From NCEH01 sp043195135 (GTDB lineage: Bacteria; Pseudomonadota; Alphaproteobacteria; Rhizobiales; Xanthobacteraceae), in assembly GCF_043195135.1 (NCBI RefSeq), contig NZ_JBAFWP010000016.1: DNA of 64,000 bases, one strand, 5' to 3'. This document shows positions 53,091-61,476 of the stretch, in pieces; within the stretch, counting starts at the first letter, position 1, and the number at the start of each line of letters is the position of its first letter. Under the pieces are notes generated by a model that saw only the letters and a program-made list of their open reading frames with translations, was not told the origin of the DNA and did no database searches. The translations under genes were made by a program, and so were the position numbers.

Positions 53091-53195
53091 CTAAGGCGCC
53101 TTCATGACCCGCAGCAGCACCCACAGCAACGCGCCGCAGCTGGACAGGGTGGTTCCGATCACCGCCATCAGGACGAGGACATCCACATTCGTCAT
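53091..53195 (-). CDS. Tiny single-span membrane protein (34 residues)
   Basis: An open frame of 34 codons, MTNVDVLVLMAVIGTTLSSC followed by a Leu/Val-rich stretch ending RVMKAP. It forms one plausible transmembrane helix with a charged C-terminal tail, Asp at the N side. It lies 83 nt after the stop of the SLC13 transporter gene on the same strand, so it could be the last gene of that transcript. No strong Shine-Dalgarno is visible. Short hydrophobic frames arise by chance in GC-rich DNA, so this needs conservation data. Confidence 0.4.
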   Translation of the reverse strand: MTNVDVLVLMAVIGTTLSSCGALLWVLLRVMKAP

Positions 53196-53278
53196 GGCCG
53201 GAATGCTGACGCCGATGCGCCGGCGATTCAACCGAGGCGGGCGCATCGGTCAAAAAATCACACGGTTTTCGGCGCCCC

Positions 53279-55108
53279 TCAGAGCGGCAGGACGATGGGG
53301 ATCAGGATCACGGTGACGATCATCGCGACGAGGGTGAACGGCACGCCCACCTTCACGAAATCGCCGAAGGCATATTGGCCGGGGCCGACCACCAGCGTGT
53401 TCACCGGCGAGGAGATGGGCGTCATGAAGGCGCAGGAGGCGGCGATCGCCACCACCATGGCGAACGGATAGGGCGAGGCGCCGAGATCCTTGGCGATCGC
53501 CAGCGCCACCGGCGCCATGAGCACCGCCGTCGCGGTGTTGGAAATGAACAGGCCGAGCAACGCCGTGATGACGAAGATGGTGCCGAGCACGAGATGCGGC
53601 GCCGCCTCTCCCACCAGCGCCAGCACCCCGTTGGCGGCGAGATCCACGCCGCCGGTGCGTTGCAGGGCGATGGAGAACGGCAGCATGCCGACGATCAGGA
53701 TCAGGCTCTTCCAGCTGATCGAGCGATAGGCGCTGTTGAAATCCACGCAATGCAGCAGGCCCATGAGCAGGCAGCCGATGATCGCGGCCTGCACGTTGGG
53801 AATGACGCCGCTGACCATCAGCGCGACCACGAGGCCGAGCACCGCCAGGGCCTGCGGCGCCCGGCTCGCGGCGGGCAGCACCTCTTCCAGCTCCGCCGGC
53901 ATGTTCAGCACCACGAGGTCTTCCATGTCGTCCTGCAGGGCGCGGATGTCGGACCAGAAGCCCACCATCAGCAGCGTGTCGCCGAGCTTGAGGCGCTCGT
54001 GCAGCAGGTCGGCCGAGGCGACCTGGGCGCCGTGGCGCAGGCCGATGACGGTGAGGCCGTATTCCGAGCGGACCCGCGCCTCCAGCACCGTGCTGCCGAT
54101 GAGCCGGGATTCGGCCGGCAGCATCACTTCCACCATGCCCAGCTCCTGGGAGCGGTCGGAGAAATAATCGCCGTCGGCGAGGGGGATGCGCTCCACCTTC
54201 CAGGTGGTGCGCAGGGCTTCCAATTGCTCGGGCGAGGCCAGCACGTCCACCAGCAGCACGTCGCCGGGCTCGATCCGCGTGCGCGCGCTCGGCCGAATGA
54301 CCTCAAGGGCCCGGCCGGCGCCGCGCTCGATGGCGAGCAGGTTCACGCCCGAGGCCCGCAGCGAGACTTCCTCCAGCCGCCGGCCGGCGAGCGGCGAGCC
54401 GAGCGCGACGCGCACCCGCTGCGCCCGGTCGGCCAGCCCGTAGCGCTCCACCCAGTCGCGCAGGCTCGGCCGCCGGTTCATGCCGCCCTCCGCTCCGGCC
54501 GTGCCGCCCAGCAGCCGCCGCGCGAACAGCATATAGAGAATGCCGAGGATCAGCAGCGGCAGGCCGAACGGCGTGAAGCTGAAGAAGCCGAACCCGCCGA
54601 ACCCCTGCCTTATGAGTTCGGCGTTCACCACCAGGTTGGGCGCGGTCGCCACCAGGGTCAGCATGCCGCTGATGAGGGCCGCGAAGCTCAGGGGCATCAT
54701 CAGCCGGCTGGGGGAGGTGCCGCGGTTCTGCGAGATCCTCAGCACCACGGGGATAAAGATCGCCACCACGGCGGTCGAACTCATGAGCGCGCCGAGCCCG
54801 CCCACGGCCGCCATCAGCAGCACCAGCAGGCGATTGTCGCTGCCGCCCGCCTTGGTGTCCAGCCAATCGCCCAGCCGCCGCGCGACGCCGGTGCGCACCA
54901 GCCCCTCGCCGATGACGAACAGGGCGGCGATGAGCACGATCGAGGGATCGCTGAAGCCCGCCAGGGCCTCGCTCATGGTGACGATGCCGGTCAGCGGCAT
55001 GGCGACGATGACCAGCAGCGCCACCGCATCCATGCGCGGCCGGTTGAGGATGAACATCGCCACGGCGGCGGCGAGCATCGTCAGGACAATGGCGAGTTCA
55101 GCGTTCAT
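53279..55108 (-). CDS. SLC13-family transporter with two TrkA-C (RCK_C) domains
   Basis: A 609-residue membrane protein. Two transmembrane halves (about 1-190 and 390-609) flank two RCK_C domains (about 220-300 and 310-380), with RVALGSPLAGRRLEEVSLRASG and VMLPAESRLIGSTVLEARVRSEYGLTVIG. This is the common bacterial SLC13/CitT-like permease type with conserved SNT loops (SSTAVVAIFIPV and ISNTATAVLMAPV). It probably carries sulfate, dicarboxylate or another anion with sodium or protons. A perfect palindrome lies 28 nt before its ATG. Both its upstream divergent gene and the tiny downstream frame are near. Confidence 0.9.
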   Translation of the reverse strand: MNAELAIVLTMLAAAVAMFILNRPRMDAVALLVIVAMPLTGIVTMSEALAGFSDPSIVLIAALFVIGEGLVRTGVARRLGDWLDTKAGGSDNRLLVLLMAAVGGLGALMSSTAVVAIFIPVVLRISQNRGTSPSRLMMPLSFAALISGMLTLVATAPNLVVNAELIRQGFGGFGFFSFTPFGLPLLILGILYMLFARRLLGGTAGAEGGMNRRPSLRDWVERYGLADRAQRVRVALGSPLAGRRLEEVSLRASGVNLLAIERGAGRALEVIRPSARTRIEPGDVLLVDVLASPEQLEALRTTWKVERIPLADGDYFSDRSQELGMVEVMLPAESRLIGSTVLEARVRSEYGLTVIGLRHGAQVASADLLHERLKLGDTLLMVGFWSDIRALQDDMEDLVVLNMPAELEEVLPAASRAPQALAVLGLVVALMVSGVIPNVQAAIIGCLLMGLLHCVDFNSAYRSISWKSLILIVGMLPFSIALQRTGGVDLAANGVLALVGEAAPHLVLGTIFVITALLGLFISNTATAVLMAPVALAIAKDLGASPYPFAMVVAIAASCAFMTPISSPVNTLVVGPGQYAFGDFVKVGVPFTLVAMIVTVILIPIVLPL

Positions 55109-55503
55109 CAAACGTCCCCGCAGGCGGTCCCGGCCGAAGGTGCCGCTGCGGCACCTTTGTGCGCCCCGAGGCTTTCGGCCGATCTTCGCCCTCTCTTCCC
55201 CGGATCGCAGCGGATTGCAACCTTGACGGCACGCCACCCGCACGACACAGATTCCGGCAAGGTGCGGTCTGCGACGGTGAAGCTTCCCCCGAAGCGCGAC
55301 CGGACACGGCGAATGCCGGGGGCAGCGCACGCCGGCGCGGGAGGCAGGGCGATGAAGCGAAACGACACCGGGGCGGCGCGCCTGTCGCCGCCTGCGCCGA
55401 CAGCCGGCCTGCGGGCCGCCGGCGCCTGACCCCTTCCAATCGCCCGCCATTTCTCAATCGGATTGTTCGGAAACAGCCGGCACACGCCGCCGCACGAGGG
55501 CTC
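55109..55503. other. Divergent gap between SLC13 and transglutaminase genes
   Basis: A 395-bp gap, GC-rich throughout. The one clear element is the palindrome at 55137-55157. Open frames in it are continuous with the transglutaminase frame (to 55159) but show no homology, so they are taken as non-coding. Confidence 0.5.
55137..55157. promoter_or_regulatory. Perfect palindrome with arms AAGGTGCCGC / GCGGCACCTT around one base
   Basis: A 21-bp perfect dyad (10-bp arms, central T at 55147), 28 nt upstream of the SLC13 ATG and so likely in its leader or core promoter. It could be a repressor operator or an RNA hairpin (arms 9-10 bp, tiny loop). The binding protein is not evident; no regulator gene is adjacent. 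Confidence 0.5.
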
Positions 55504-56394
55504 ATGGCACGGATCAGCATCGTCCACACGACCGAGTACACCTACCGCAATCCCGTCGGCCTGACCCGCCACCGCATGATGCTGCGGCCGGACGACAGCC
55601 ACGACCTGCGCCTCCACCGCGCGACCCTGAAGGTGGAGCCGGAGCCCGCCAGCATCCGCTGGGCGCACGATGTGTTCAACAATTCCATCTGCTTTCTGGA
55701 ATGGCCGCAGGATCTGCGCACCGAGCGGCTGAGCATCGTCTCCTCGCTCGACCTGACGCACCATCCCGAGGGGCCGCCCCTGCCGGTCTACAGCCTGGAA
55801 CCGGCGGCGGAATTGTTTCCCTTCTCCTATGCGGCATCGGAAGTCGCCGATGTCGCCCGCCTCGCGGAACGCCAGCAGCCGGACCCGGACAACACCGTGG
55901 ACCAATGGGCTCGCCGCTTCCTGGGCGACGGTGGAAAGGGCCGGACGCTGGAGGTGATGGAGGCGATCACCCATGCCATCAAGGCCGAGTTCCGCTATGG
56001 CGCGCGGCACGAGGCCGGCACGCAGACCGCCGCCGAGACCCTGGCGCTCGGCACCGGAACGTGCCGTGATTTCGCGGTGCTGATGATGGAGGCGCTGCGC
56101 AGCTTCGGCCTCGCCGCCCGTTTCGTGACGGGCTATCTCTATCCCGACAGTTTCGGCGAGACGGTGGGCGGCGGCAGCACCCATGCCTGGTGCAGCGTCT
56201 ATCTCCCCGGCGCGGGCTGGGTCGAATACGATCCCACGAACGGGCTGGTGGCCGGCGCCAATCTGATCCGCGTGGGCGTGACGCGCGCCTCCGAGCAGGC
56301 GATCCCGATTTCAGGCGGCTTCATCGGCGACGCGAGCGATCCGCTTGCCATGCATGTGGATGTGGCGGTGCGCGCGGTGCCCGCATCTTTTTAA
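55504..56394 (+). CDS. Transglutaminase-like family protein (canonical Cys-His-Asp)
   Basis: A 296-residue protein with the bacterial transglutaminase N-terminal beta domain (MARISIVHTTEYTYRNPVGL through about 130) and a core with C187 in GTGTCRDFAVLMMEALR, H227 in STHAWCSVYLPG and D243 in WVEYDPTNG. All three residues of the papain-like triad are present, unlike the relative at 43485. These proteins are probably peptidases or amide-forming enzymes; no substrate is known. The ATG at 55504 fits the start of the domain; the frame stays open upstream without homology. Confidence 0.87.
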   Translation: MARISIVHTTEYTYRNPVGLTRHRMMLRPDDSHDLRLHRATLKVEPEPASIRWAHDVFNNSICFLEWPQDLRTERLSIVSSLDLTHHPEGPPLPVYSLEPAAELFPFSYAASEVADVARLAERQQPDPDNTVDQWARRFLGDGGKGRTLEVMEAITHAIKAEFRYGARHEAGTQTAAETLALGTGTCRDFAVLMMEALRSFGLAARFVTGYLYPDSFGETVGGGSTHAWCSVYLPGAGWVEYDPTNGLVAGANLIRVGVTRASEQAIPISGGFIGDASDPLAMHVDVAVRAVPASF

Positions 56395-56866
56395 GGCGCC
56401 ACGCGCCGGATCCGCCCCGCATTCGGCCGGGCCGGACGGCGCGCGCCGTCCGCCACATGCGCCCGTCAAGTCAAGCCGCCGCGCAGGTCGCGCGCGCCTC
56501 ACCCCCGCGCGGCCTTTGGGGAAAGCCATGACACCCCTGCGGCAAACCTCGTCTTTGCGCAAATAATGGGCAGACGCAGCTGAAAAATTCACGTTGACGG
56601 TGAGATGAACTGTCAGCACGCTGATCATTGGCGAGGATGGGACGTCACAGGATCACCCATATGATCAGTGTGCTGATCATATGGCGGTGCGTCCTGAGCG
56701 TCCCATCCTCAATGGAAAAGCCGCGCATGCATGTGCGTAAAGAAGAGCAAAAATCCAGAGTTCCTCACGCGTCTTGGCCGATGGTGTTCGCTGCCAGGGA
56801 CGTGTGTGACCAGAGATATGGACGTCAGTTTCGGCAAGACTCATATTGAGCAGAGGGGATAGGACG
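56395..56866. other. Intergenic region with long nested inverted repeat
   Basis: A 472-bp gap upstream of the orphan binding-protein gene. The long inverted repeat at 56633-56710 occupies its middle. A related half-site, CTGATCATTGG, occurs at 56620-56630 just outside the left arm. The last 150 bp before the ATG are AT-richer and probably hold the promoter. Frames reading through it look like shadows. Confidence 0.6.
56633..56710. repeat. Nested inverted repeat, arms of about 36-38 bp, loop TGTG
   Basis: Outer arms GAGGATGGGACG (56633-56644) and CGTCCCATCCTC (56699-56710) are perfect complements; inner arms CCATATGATCAG (56657-56668) and CTGATCATATGG (56673-56684) are also perfect, around TGTG. 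The parts between share CAGGA and CACC in register. Both pairs have almost the same centre (56670.5 and 56671.5), so the whole is one imperfect hairpin of about 36 bp. It has no open frame of its own and no T-run, so it is not a simple terminator. Confidence 0.8.
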
Positions 56867-57883
56867 ATGTTGAAGCGCATCGTGCAGACAGGCGTGACGC
56901 TTGCTGCTCTTTTAGTGGGAATGCAGGCTGCGAACGCGCAGACGAAGGTCCGGTTCGCGCTCGATTGGATTCCGGGGTCCGCCCATGCGCCGTTCCTGAT
57001 TGCGCTCCAGAAGGGCTATTACAAGGCCGAGGGCCTTGATGTGACGGTCGATCCCGGCAAGGGGTCCACCGAGGTGGTGCGCCAGCTCGCGGCGGGCGTC
57101 TACGACATGGGCTTTCCGGACATCAATGTCCTCGCCGAGTTCAATGCCCGCAACCCCGATCAGGCCTTCCCGGTCGTCATGAGCGGTTATGAGCAGGCGC
57201 CGGCGGCGATCTTCTTCCTGAAGTCGAAGGGCATCAAGGAACCCAAGCAGCTCGACGGCAAGAAGCTCGGCTCCGCCGCGCACGATTCCACGTTCAAGCT
57301 GTTCCCCATCTTCGCGCAGATCAACGGCATCGACCTGCCGTCGGTGCAGATCCAGTACATCGAACCGAACCTGCGCGAAGCGATGCTGGCACGCGGCGAG
57401 GTGGATGCCACTCCGGGCCAGCTTTTCAACGCGGTGATGCAGTTGAAATCGAAGGGTGTGCCGGAAAGCGACATCGGTTACTTCATGTACAGCCAATATG
57501 GCCTGCCGCTGTACAGCAATTCCATCGCCGCCAACAAAGCCTTCCTGGAGAAGAATCCGGAAGCGGTGCGCGGTTTCCTGCGTGCCACGGTGAAGGCGGT
57601 GCGCGACATGGTGAAGGACCCGGAGGAGGGCGTGAAGGCGGCCCTCGCCTATCAGCCTCTGCTGAACGCGGACATCGAGCGCGAGCGCCTGAAGCTCGCC
57701 ATGGATTGCTGCATCATCACCCCGAACGTGCTCAAGGACGGATTCGGCGTCATGGATACCGATCGGCTGAAGAAGGACATCGAGCTGATCGCCAAGTCCA
57801 ACAACCTGCCGCGGGTCCCGACGATCGCCGAGGTCTACGATCCCTCCTTCCTGCCGCCCAAGGCGGACCTGATGGTCAAGTGA
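56867..57883 (+). CDS. NMT1/ThiY-like ABC substrate-binding protein (orphan)
   Basis: A 338-residue periplasmic binding protein. Signal peptide MLKRIVQTGVTLAALLVGMQAANA; mature TKVRFALDWIPGSAHAPFLIALQKGYYKAEGLDVTVDPGKGSTEVVRQLAAG resembles the NMT1/THI5 family (pyrimidine, taurine or aromatic solute binding). No permease or ATPase genes adjoin it in the window; both neighbours downstream are enzymes. ATG 56867 follows AGAGGGGATAGGA; the upstream start at 56846 would spoil the signal peptide. It may borrow the transporters at 1742 or 47834. Confidence 0.88.
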   Translation: MLKRIVQTGVTLAALLVGMQAANAQTKVRFALDWIPGSAHAPFLIALQKGYYKAEGLDVTVDPGKGSTEVVRQLAAGVYDMGFPDINVLAEFNARNPDQAFPVVMSGYEQAPAAIFFLKSKGIKEPKQLDGKKLGSAAHDSTFKLFPIFAQINGIDLPSVQIQYIEPNLREAMLARGEVDATPGQLFNAVMQLKSKGVPESDIGYFMYSQYGLPLYSNSIAANKAFLEKNPEAVRGFLRATVKAVRDMVKDPEEGVKAALAYQPLLNADIERERLKLAMDCCIITPNVLKDGFGVMDTDRLKKDIELIAKSNNLPRVPTIAEVYDPSFLPPKADLMVK

Positions 57884-57922
57884 GGCGCGCTTGCCGCCCC
57901 GCGCGGCGGTCGGCAAGAAATC

Positions 57923-57952
57923 ATGCCGGGGAGCGACGCGTCTCTCCGGCAT
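57923..57952 (+). terminator. Hairpin after the orphan binding-protein gene
   Basis: ATGCCGGGGAG (57923-57933) and CTCTCCGGCAT (57942-57952) match at 10 of 11 positions around an 8-nt loop, starting 40 nt past the stop and followed by GTTCCCC. It probably ends or stabilises the binding-protein transcript before the aldehyde dehydrogenase gene. Confidence 0.5.
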
Positions 57953-58135
57953 GTTCCCCATGCAACCGCGCACGCCATGCGCGCGGATCGCGCCGCCCAC
58001 GCACCGGCCCGGTCGCGGCGGCGTCCTGAAACGCCCCCTCCCTGCCCCCTGTCCCCTGCCGCCGCAAGAGCCGGTCCCGGCCCGCCAGGCGGCTTTCGCG
58101 CCGCCCGCGTGAACGAGAGTGCCCAAGAGGCTTCC

Positions 58136-59608
58136 ATGAACGACGTCACCAGAATTCCCTGCTTCATCGCCGGGCGTGAATTGTTCGGCCCCCGCTTCTT
58201 CGAAAAGCATTATCCCGCGACCGGCCGCGTCGCCGCACAGGTGGTCGAGACCGAGGCGGACATGGTGGATCAGGCGGTCGGCGCCGCCCGCGCCGCGCTT
58301 TCCGGTCCCTGGAAGTCCACGACGCTGGAACACCGCCTCGCCCTCATGGAGCGCATCGCGGACCTGATGGATGCCCGCCTGCACGAGATCGTCGCGGAAG
58401 AGATCGCCGACACCGGCAAGCCCATCACCATCACCACGAACATCGAGATCCAGCGCGCCATCGCCAATTTCCGCGCCTTCGCCGACATCGCGCGCAAGGC
58501 GGACGCGGAAGGCTTCGAGACGCCGCTGGCCAATGGCGGCCGGGCGCGCAACCGCATCATCCGCAATCCCATCGGCGTGGTGGGCATCGTCGCCCCCTGG
58601 AATCTGCCGCTGCTGCTGCTCACCTGGAAGGTCGCCCCGGCCCTGGTGTGCGGCAACACCATCGTGGTCAAACCCTCCGAGCATTCCCCGCGCACGGCGG
58701 TGCTGCTGGCGAAGATCGCCAAGGAAGCCGGCCTGCCGGACGGCGTGCTGAACATCGTTCATGGGCATGGCGCAGGCGCGGCCGGGAGCTTCCTCGTGTC
58801 CCATCCCGGCGTGAACGCGCTCGCCTTCACGGGTGAGACGCGCACCGGCGAAGCCATCATGCAGGCGGCGGCGCAGGGGCCGCGCCCGGTTTCGCTGGAG
58901 CTGGGCGGCAAGAACCCGGCGCTGATCTTCGGCGATTGCGATCTTCAAGCCGCCATCGCCGGGACCGCCCGTTCCATGTTCGACAATTGCGGACAGGTCT
59001 GCCTCACCACGGAACGCATCTTCGTGCACCGCTCGGTGCTTGAGCCGTTCGTGGAAGGCATCGCCGCCGCCGCGCGGGCGCTCAAGCCGGGCGACCCCAT
59101 GGCCGCCGACACCACCCTCGGCCCCGCCATCAGCGCCGCGCAGCGCGACAAGGTGCTCGGCTATTACGCCCGTGCGAAAGAGGCCGGCGCCACCGTGATC
59201 GCCGGTGGCGGCGCGCTCGACATGCCGGCGCCGTTCGAGAACGGCTATTGGGTCGCGCCCAGCATTTTCAGCGGCCTGTCGGACGATGCGGAGATCTGCC
59301 GCCGGGAGGTGTTCGGCCCCTGCGGCCATGTCTCCGTGTTCGACGACGAGGACGAGGTGATCGCGCGCGCCAATGCCACCGACTACGGCCTCGCGGCAAC
59401 CGTGTGGACGCGCGACGAATCCCGCCAGGACCGGGTGGCGACCCAGCTCCAGAGCGGAACGGTGTGGGTGAATTGCTGGCGCGTGCGCGACGAGCGCGCG
59501 GCCTTCGGCGGCTTCAAGCGCTCCGGTGTCGGCCGGGAAGGCGGCGCCTGGTCGCTGGACTTTTATTCGGAGCTGAAGACCATCTGCGCCCTGGAGCCGG
59601 CACGCTGA
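58136..59608 (+). CDS. NAD(P)-dependent aldehyde dehydrogenase (hydroxymuconic-semialdehyde-dehydrogenase-like)
   Basis: A 490-residue enzyme oxidising an aldehyde to an acid. Motifs are N156 in APWNLPLLLL, K179 in VVKPSEHSP, FTGETRTGEA, E255 in LELGGKNP, and catalytic C289 in FDNCGQVCLTTERIFV. The GQVC-TERI wording is that of the muconic-semialdehyde and betaine-aldehyde type groups. The ATG at 58136 follows AAGAGG. It lies 29 nt before the thiamine-diphosphate enzyme gene, so they are probably co-transcribed. A decarboxylase producing an aldehyde followed by its dehydrogenase would be a logical pair. Confidence 0.9.
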   Translation: MNDVTRIPCFIAGRELFGPRFFEKHYPATGRVAAQVVETEADMVDQAVGAARAALSGPWKSTTLEHRLALMERIADLMDARLHEIVAEEIADTGKPITITTNIEIQRAIANFRAFADIARKADAEGFETPLANGGRARNRIIRNPIGVVGIVAPWNLPLLLLTWKVAPALVCGNTIVVKPSEHSPRTAVLLAKIAKEAGLPDGVLNIVHGHGAGAAGSFLVSHPGVNALAFTGETRTGEAIMQAAAQGPRPVSLELGGKNPALIFGDCDLQAAIAGTARSMFDNCGQVCLTTERIFVHRSVLEPFVEGIAAAARALKPGDPMAADTTLGPAISAAQRDKVLGYYARAKEAGATVIAGGGALDMPAPFENGYWVAPSIFSGLSDDAEICRREVFGPCGHVSVFDDEDEVIARANATDYGLAATVWTRDESRQDRVATQLQSGTVWVNCWRVRDERAAFGGFKRSGVGREGGAWSLDFYSELKTICALEPAR

Positions 59609-59637
59609 GCCGCAGGCTCGATGAGGAAACACCGCCC

Positions 59638-61314
59638 ATGAATACCCATAGCCCGGCGCCCACCCCCTCGGCCGCAACGGCAACCCGCAACGGCGGGCAG
59701 ATCCTGGTAGATGCGTTGCGCATCCACGGCGCCGACCGAATCTTCGGCGTGCCCGGCGAAAGCGCGCTGCCGATCTTCGATGCGCTGCACGAAGCCGAGC
59801 ACGGGGTCCGCTTCATCGTGTGTCGCCACGAGGCCAACGCCTCGCACATGGCGGAAGCCGACGGCAAGCTGACCGGGCTGCCGGGCCTGTGCCTGGTCAG
59901 CCGGGGGCCCGGCGCCATGCATGCGACGGTGGGCGTGCATACGGCCTGGCAGGATTCCACGCCGATGATCCTCATCGTCGGCCAGGTGCCCCGCATCATC
60001 CGCGGCCGCGAGGGCTTCCAGGAAATCAATTACACCCGTGTGTTCGCGGACATGACGAAATGGGTGGGCGAGATTGAGCGTCCCGAGCTGATCCCGGAAT
60101 ATGTCAGCCGCGCCTATCACATCGCGACCCAGGGGCGCCCCGGACCGGTGGTGCTCTCCATTCCCGAGGATGTGCTGAGCAGCGTGAGCGCGGTGGCCGA
60201 TGCGCCGGCCTTCCGGCCAACCTTCGCCGCACCTGCGCCGGAAGACATGGTGCGCCTGCGCGACCTGCTCCAGCAGGCGCAGCGGCCGCTGGTGATCATC
60301 GGCGGCAGCACCTGGACGCCGGGGGCGGCGGCGAAGGTCAGCGCCTTCTGCGCCGCCAATGCCTTGCCGGTGGTGGCGGGGTTCCGCTCCCAGGATCTCG
60401 TGAATAACGAGCTGCCGCATTATGTCGGGCATCTCACGCTCGGCTCCAGCCCCGCGCTGACAGAGCGGGTGAAGACCGCCGACGTGCTGCTCGTCATCGG
60501 CGACCGGCTGGGCGAGATCACCAGCAAAGCCTATACCGCCCTCGACGCGCCGGCGCCGAAGCAGACCCTCGTGCACGTCCATCCCGGCGCCGAGGAACTC
60601 GGCCGGGTCTATACCGCCGATCTGCCCATCCTCGCGGGCATGGAGCGTTTCGCCGACGCGCTGACCGAACTGGAGCTGCTCGACGCCGCTCCCTGGCGCG
60701 CGTGGACCGCCGAGGCGCGGGCGGCGTTCGAGGCCTATCAGCAGCCGCCGACGCGCACCGCCGGCTTGGATCTCGGCAAAATGATCCTGCATCTGCGGGA
60801 GACGCTGCCGGACGATGCGATCATCGCCAATGGCGCCGGCAATTATACCGTCTGGCTGCACCGCTTCTTCCGCTATCGCACCTTCGGCACCCAGATGGCG
60901 CCGAAATCCGGCAGCATGGGCTACGGCCTGCCGGGTGCCATCGCGGCGCAGCTGCGCCATCCCGGGCGCAGCGTGGTGGCGCTCGCCGGCGACGGCTGTT
61001 TCCAGATGGCCTCGCCCGAATTCGCCACCGCCGTTCACCATAAGCTGCCGATCGTGGTGATCGTTGTGAACAATGCGATCTATGGGTCGATCCGCATGCA
61101 CCAGGAGCGGCACTTCCCCGGCCGGCCGAGCGGCACTTTCCTCACCAATCCCGATTTTGCCGCCCTCGCACAGAGCTATGGCGCGCATGGCGAGGTGGTG
61201 AATGAGGACAGCGAATTTCCGGCCGCTTTCGCGCGCGCGCAGGCCTCCGGCGGCCCGGCCATCGTGGAAGTGCGTGTGCCCTCCAATCAACTGACCCCGG
61301 ACATGATCATCTGA
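59638..61314 (+). CDS. Thiamine-diphosphate-dependent enzyme (acetolactate-synthase/decarboxylase family)
   Basis: A 558-residue ThDP enzyme. Pyrimidine-binding domain from about 18 with FGVPGESALPIFDAL and catalytic Glu in CRHEANASHMAEADG; central domain at about 200-330; pyrophosphate domain with the metal motif LAGDGCFQMASPEFATAVHHKLPIVVIVVNNAIYGSI (GDG to NN). The oxalyl/benzoylformate/acetolactate-like group is possible; the protein lacks a regulatory subunit partner nearby, so it is more likely a decarboxylase or carboligase than anabolic acetolactate synthase. ATG 59638 has GAGGAAA about 10 nt upstream. Confidence 0.87.
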   Translation: MNTHSPAPTPSAATATRNGGQILVDALRIHGADRIFGVPGESALPIFDALHEAEHGVRFIVCRHEANASHMAEADGKLTGLPGLCLVSRGPGAMHATVGVHTAWQDSTPMILIVGQVPRIIRGREGFQEINYTRVFADMTKWVGEIERPELIPEYVSRAYHIATQGRPGPVVLSIPEDVLSSVSAVADAPAFRPTFAAPAPEDMVRLRDLLQQAQRPLVIIGGSTWTPGAAAKVSAFCAANALPVVAGFRSQDLVNNELPHYVGHLTLGSSPALTERVKTADVLLVIGDRLGEITSKAYTALDAPAPKQTLVHVHPGAEELGRVYTADLPILAGMERFADALTELELLDAAPWRAWTAEARAAFEAYQQPPTRTAGLDLGKMILHLRETLPDDAIIANGAGNYTVWLHRFFRYRTFGTQMAPKSGSMGYGLPGAIAAQLRHPGRSVVALAGDGCFQMASPEFATAVHHKLPIVVIVVNNAIYGSIRMHQERHFPGRPSGTFLTNPDFAALAQSYGAHGEVVNEDSEFPAAFARAQASGGPAIVEVRVPSNQLTPDMII

Positions 61315-61476
61315 GGGCGCGCGGGCGATTCTGAACGGCGGCTTTGTCGCTGCGCGGAATAAGCTGCCCCAGGGGCGCCTCACGCGATTGTGGGCGGGCG
61401 GGCCACGCAAGATCAAGGTGCCGGTCCCCTATGCTTTCTAGAAGTCCATTCGAGTGGATGGACGAGAAGGCGAGCG

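Noticed and set aside
52966..53253. Open frame ending NVSRETWT, resembling the start of RsmG/GidB
   Set aside because: The resemblance comes from parS read in frame (NVSRET). A stop follows right after, and no rsmG gene is present.
56395..56866. Thiamine-pyrophosphate riboswitch before the NMT1-like gene
   Set aside because: None of the conserved TPP-aptamer core stretches could be seen in the leader; the long hairpin does not match the riboswitch fold.
56912..59683. Open frame of 923 codons on the minus strand
   Set aside because: Antisense to the binding-protein and aldehyde dehydrogenase genes, which carry clear motifs.
59638..61314. Assignment as biosynthetic acetolactate synthase large subunit
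   Set aside because: No small subunit gene follows and the context is catabolic (aldehyde dehydrogenase); the exact reaction is left open.
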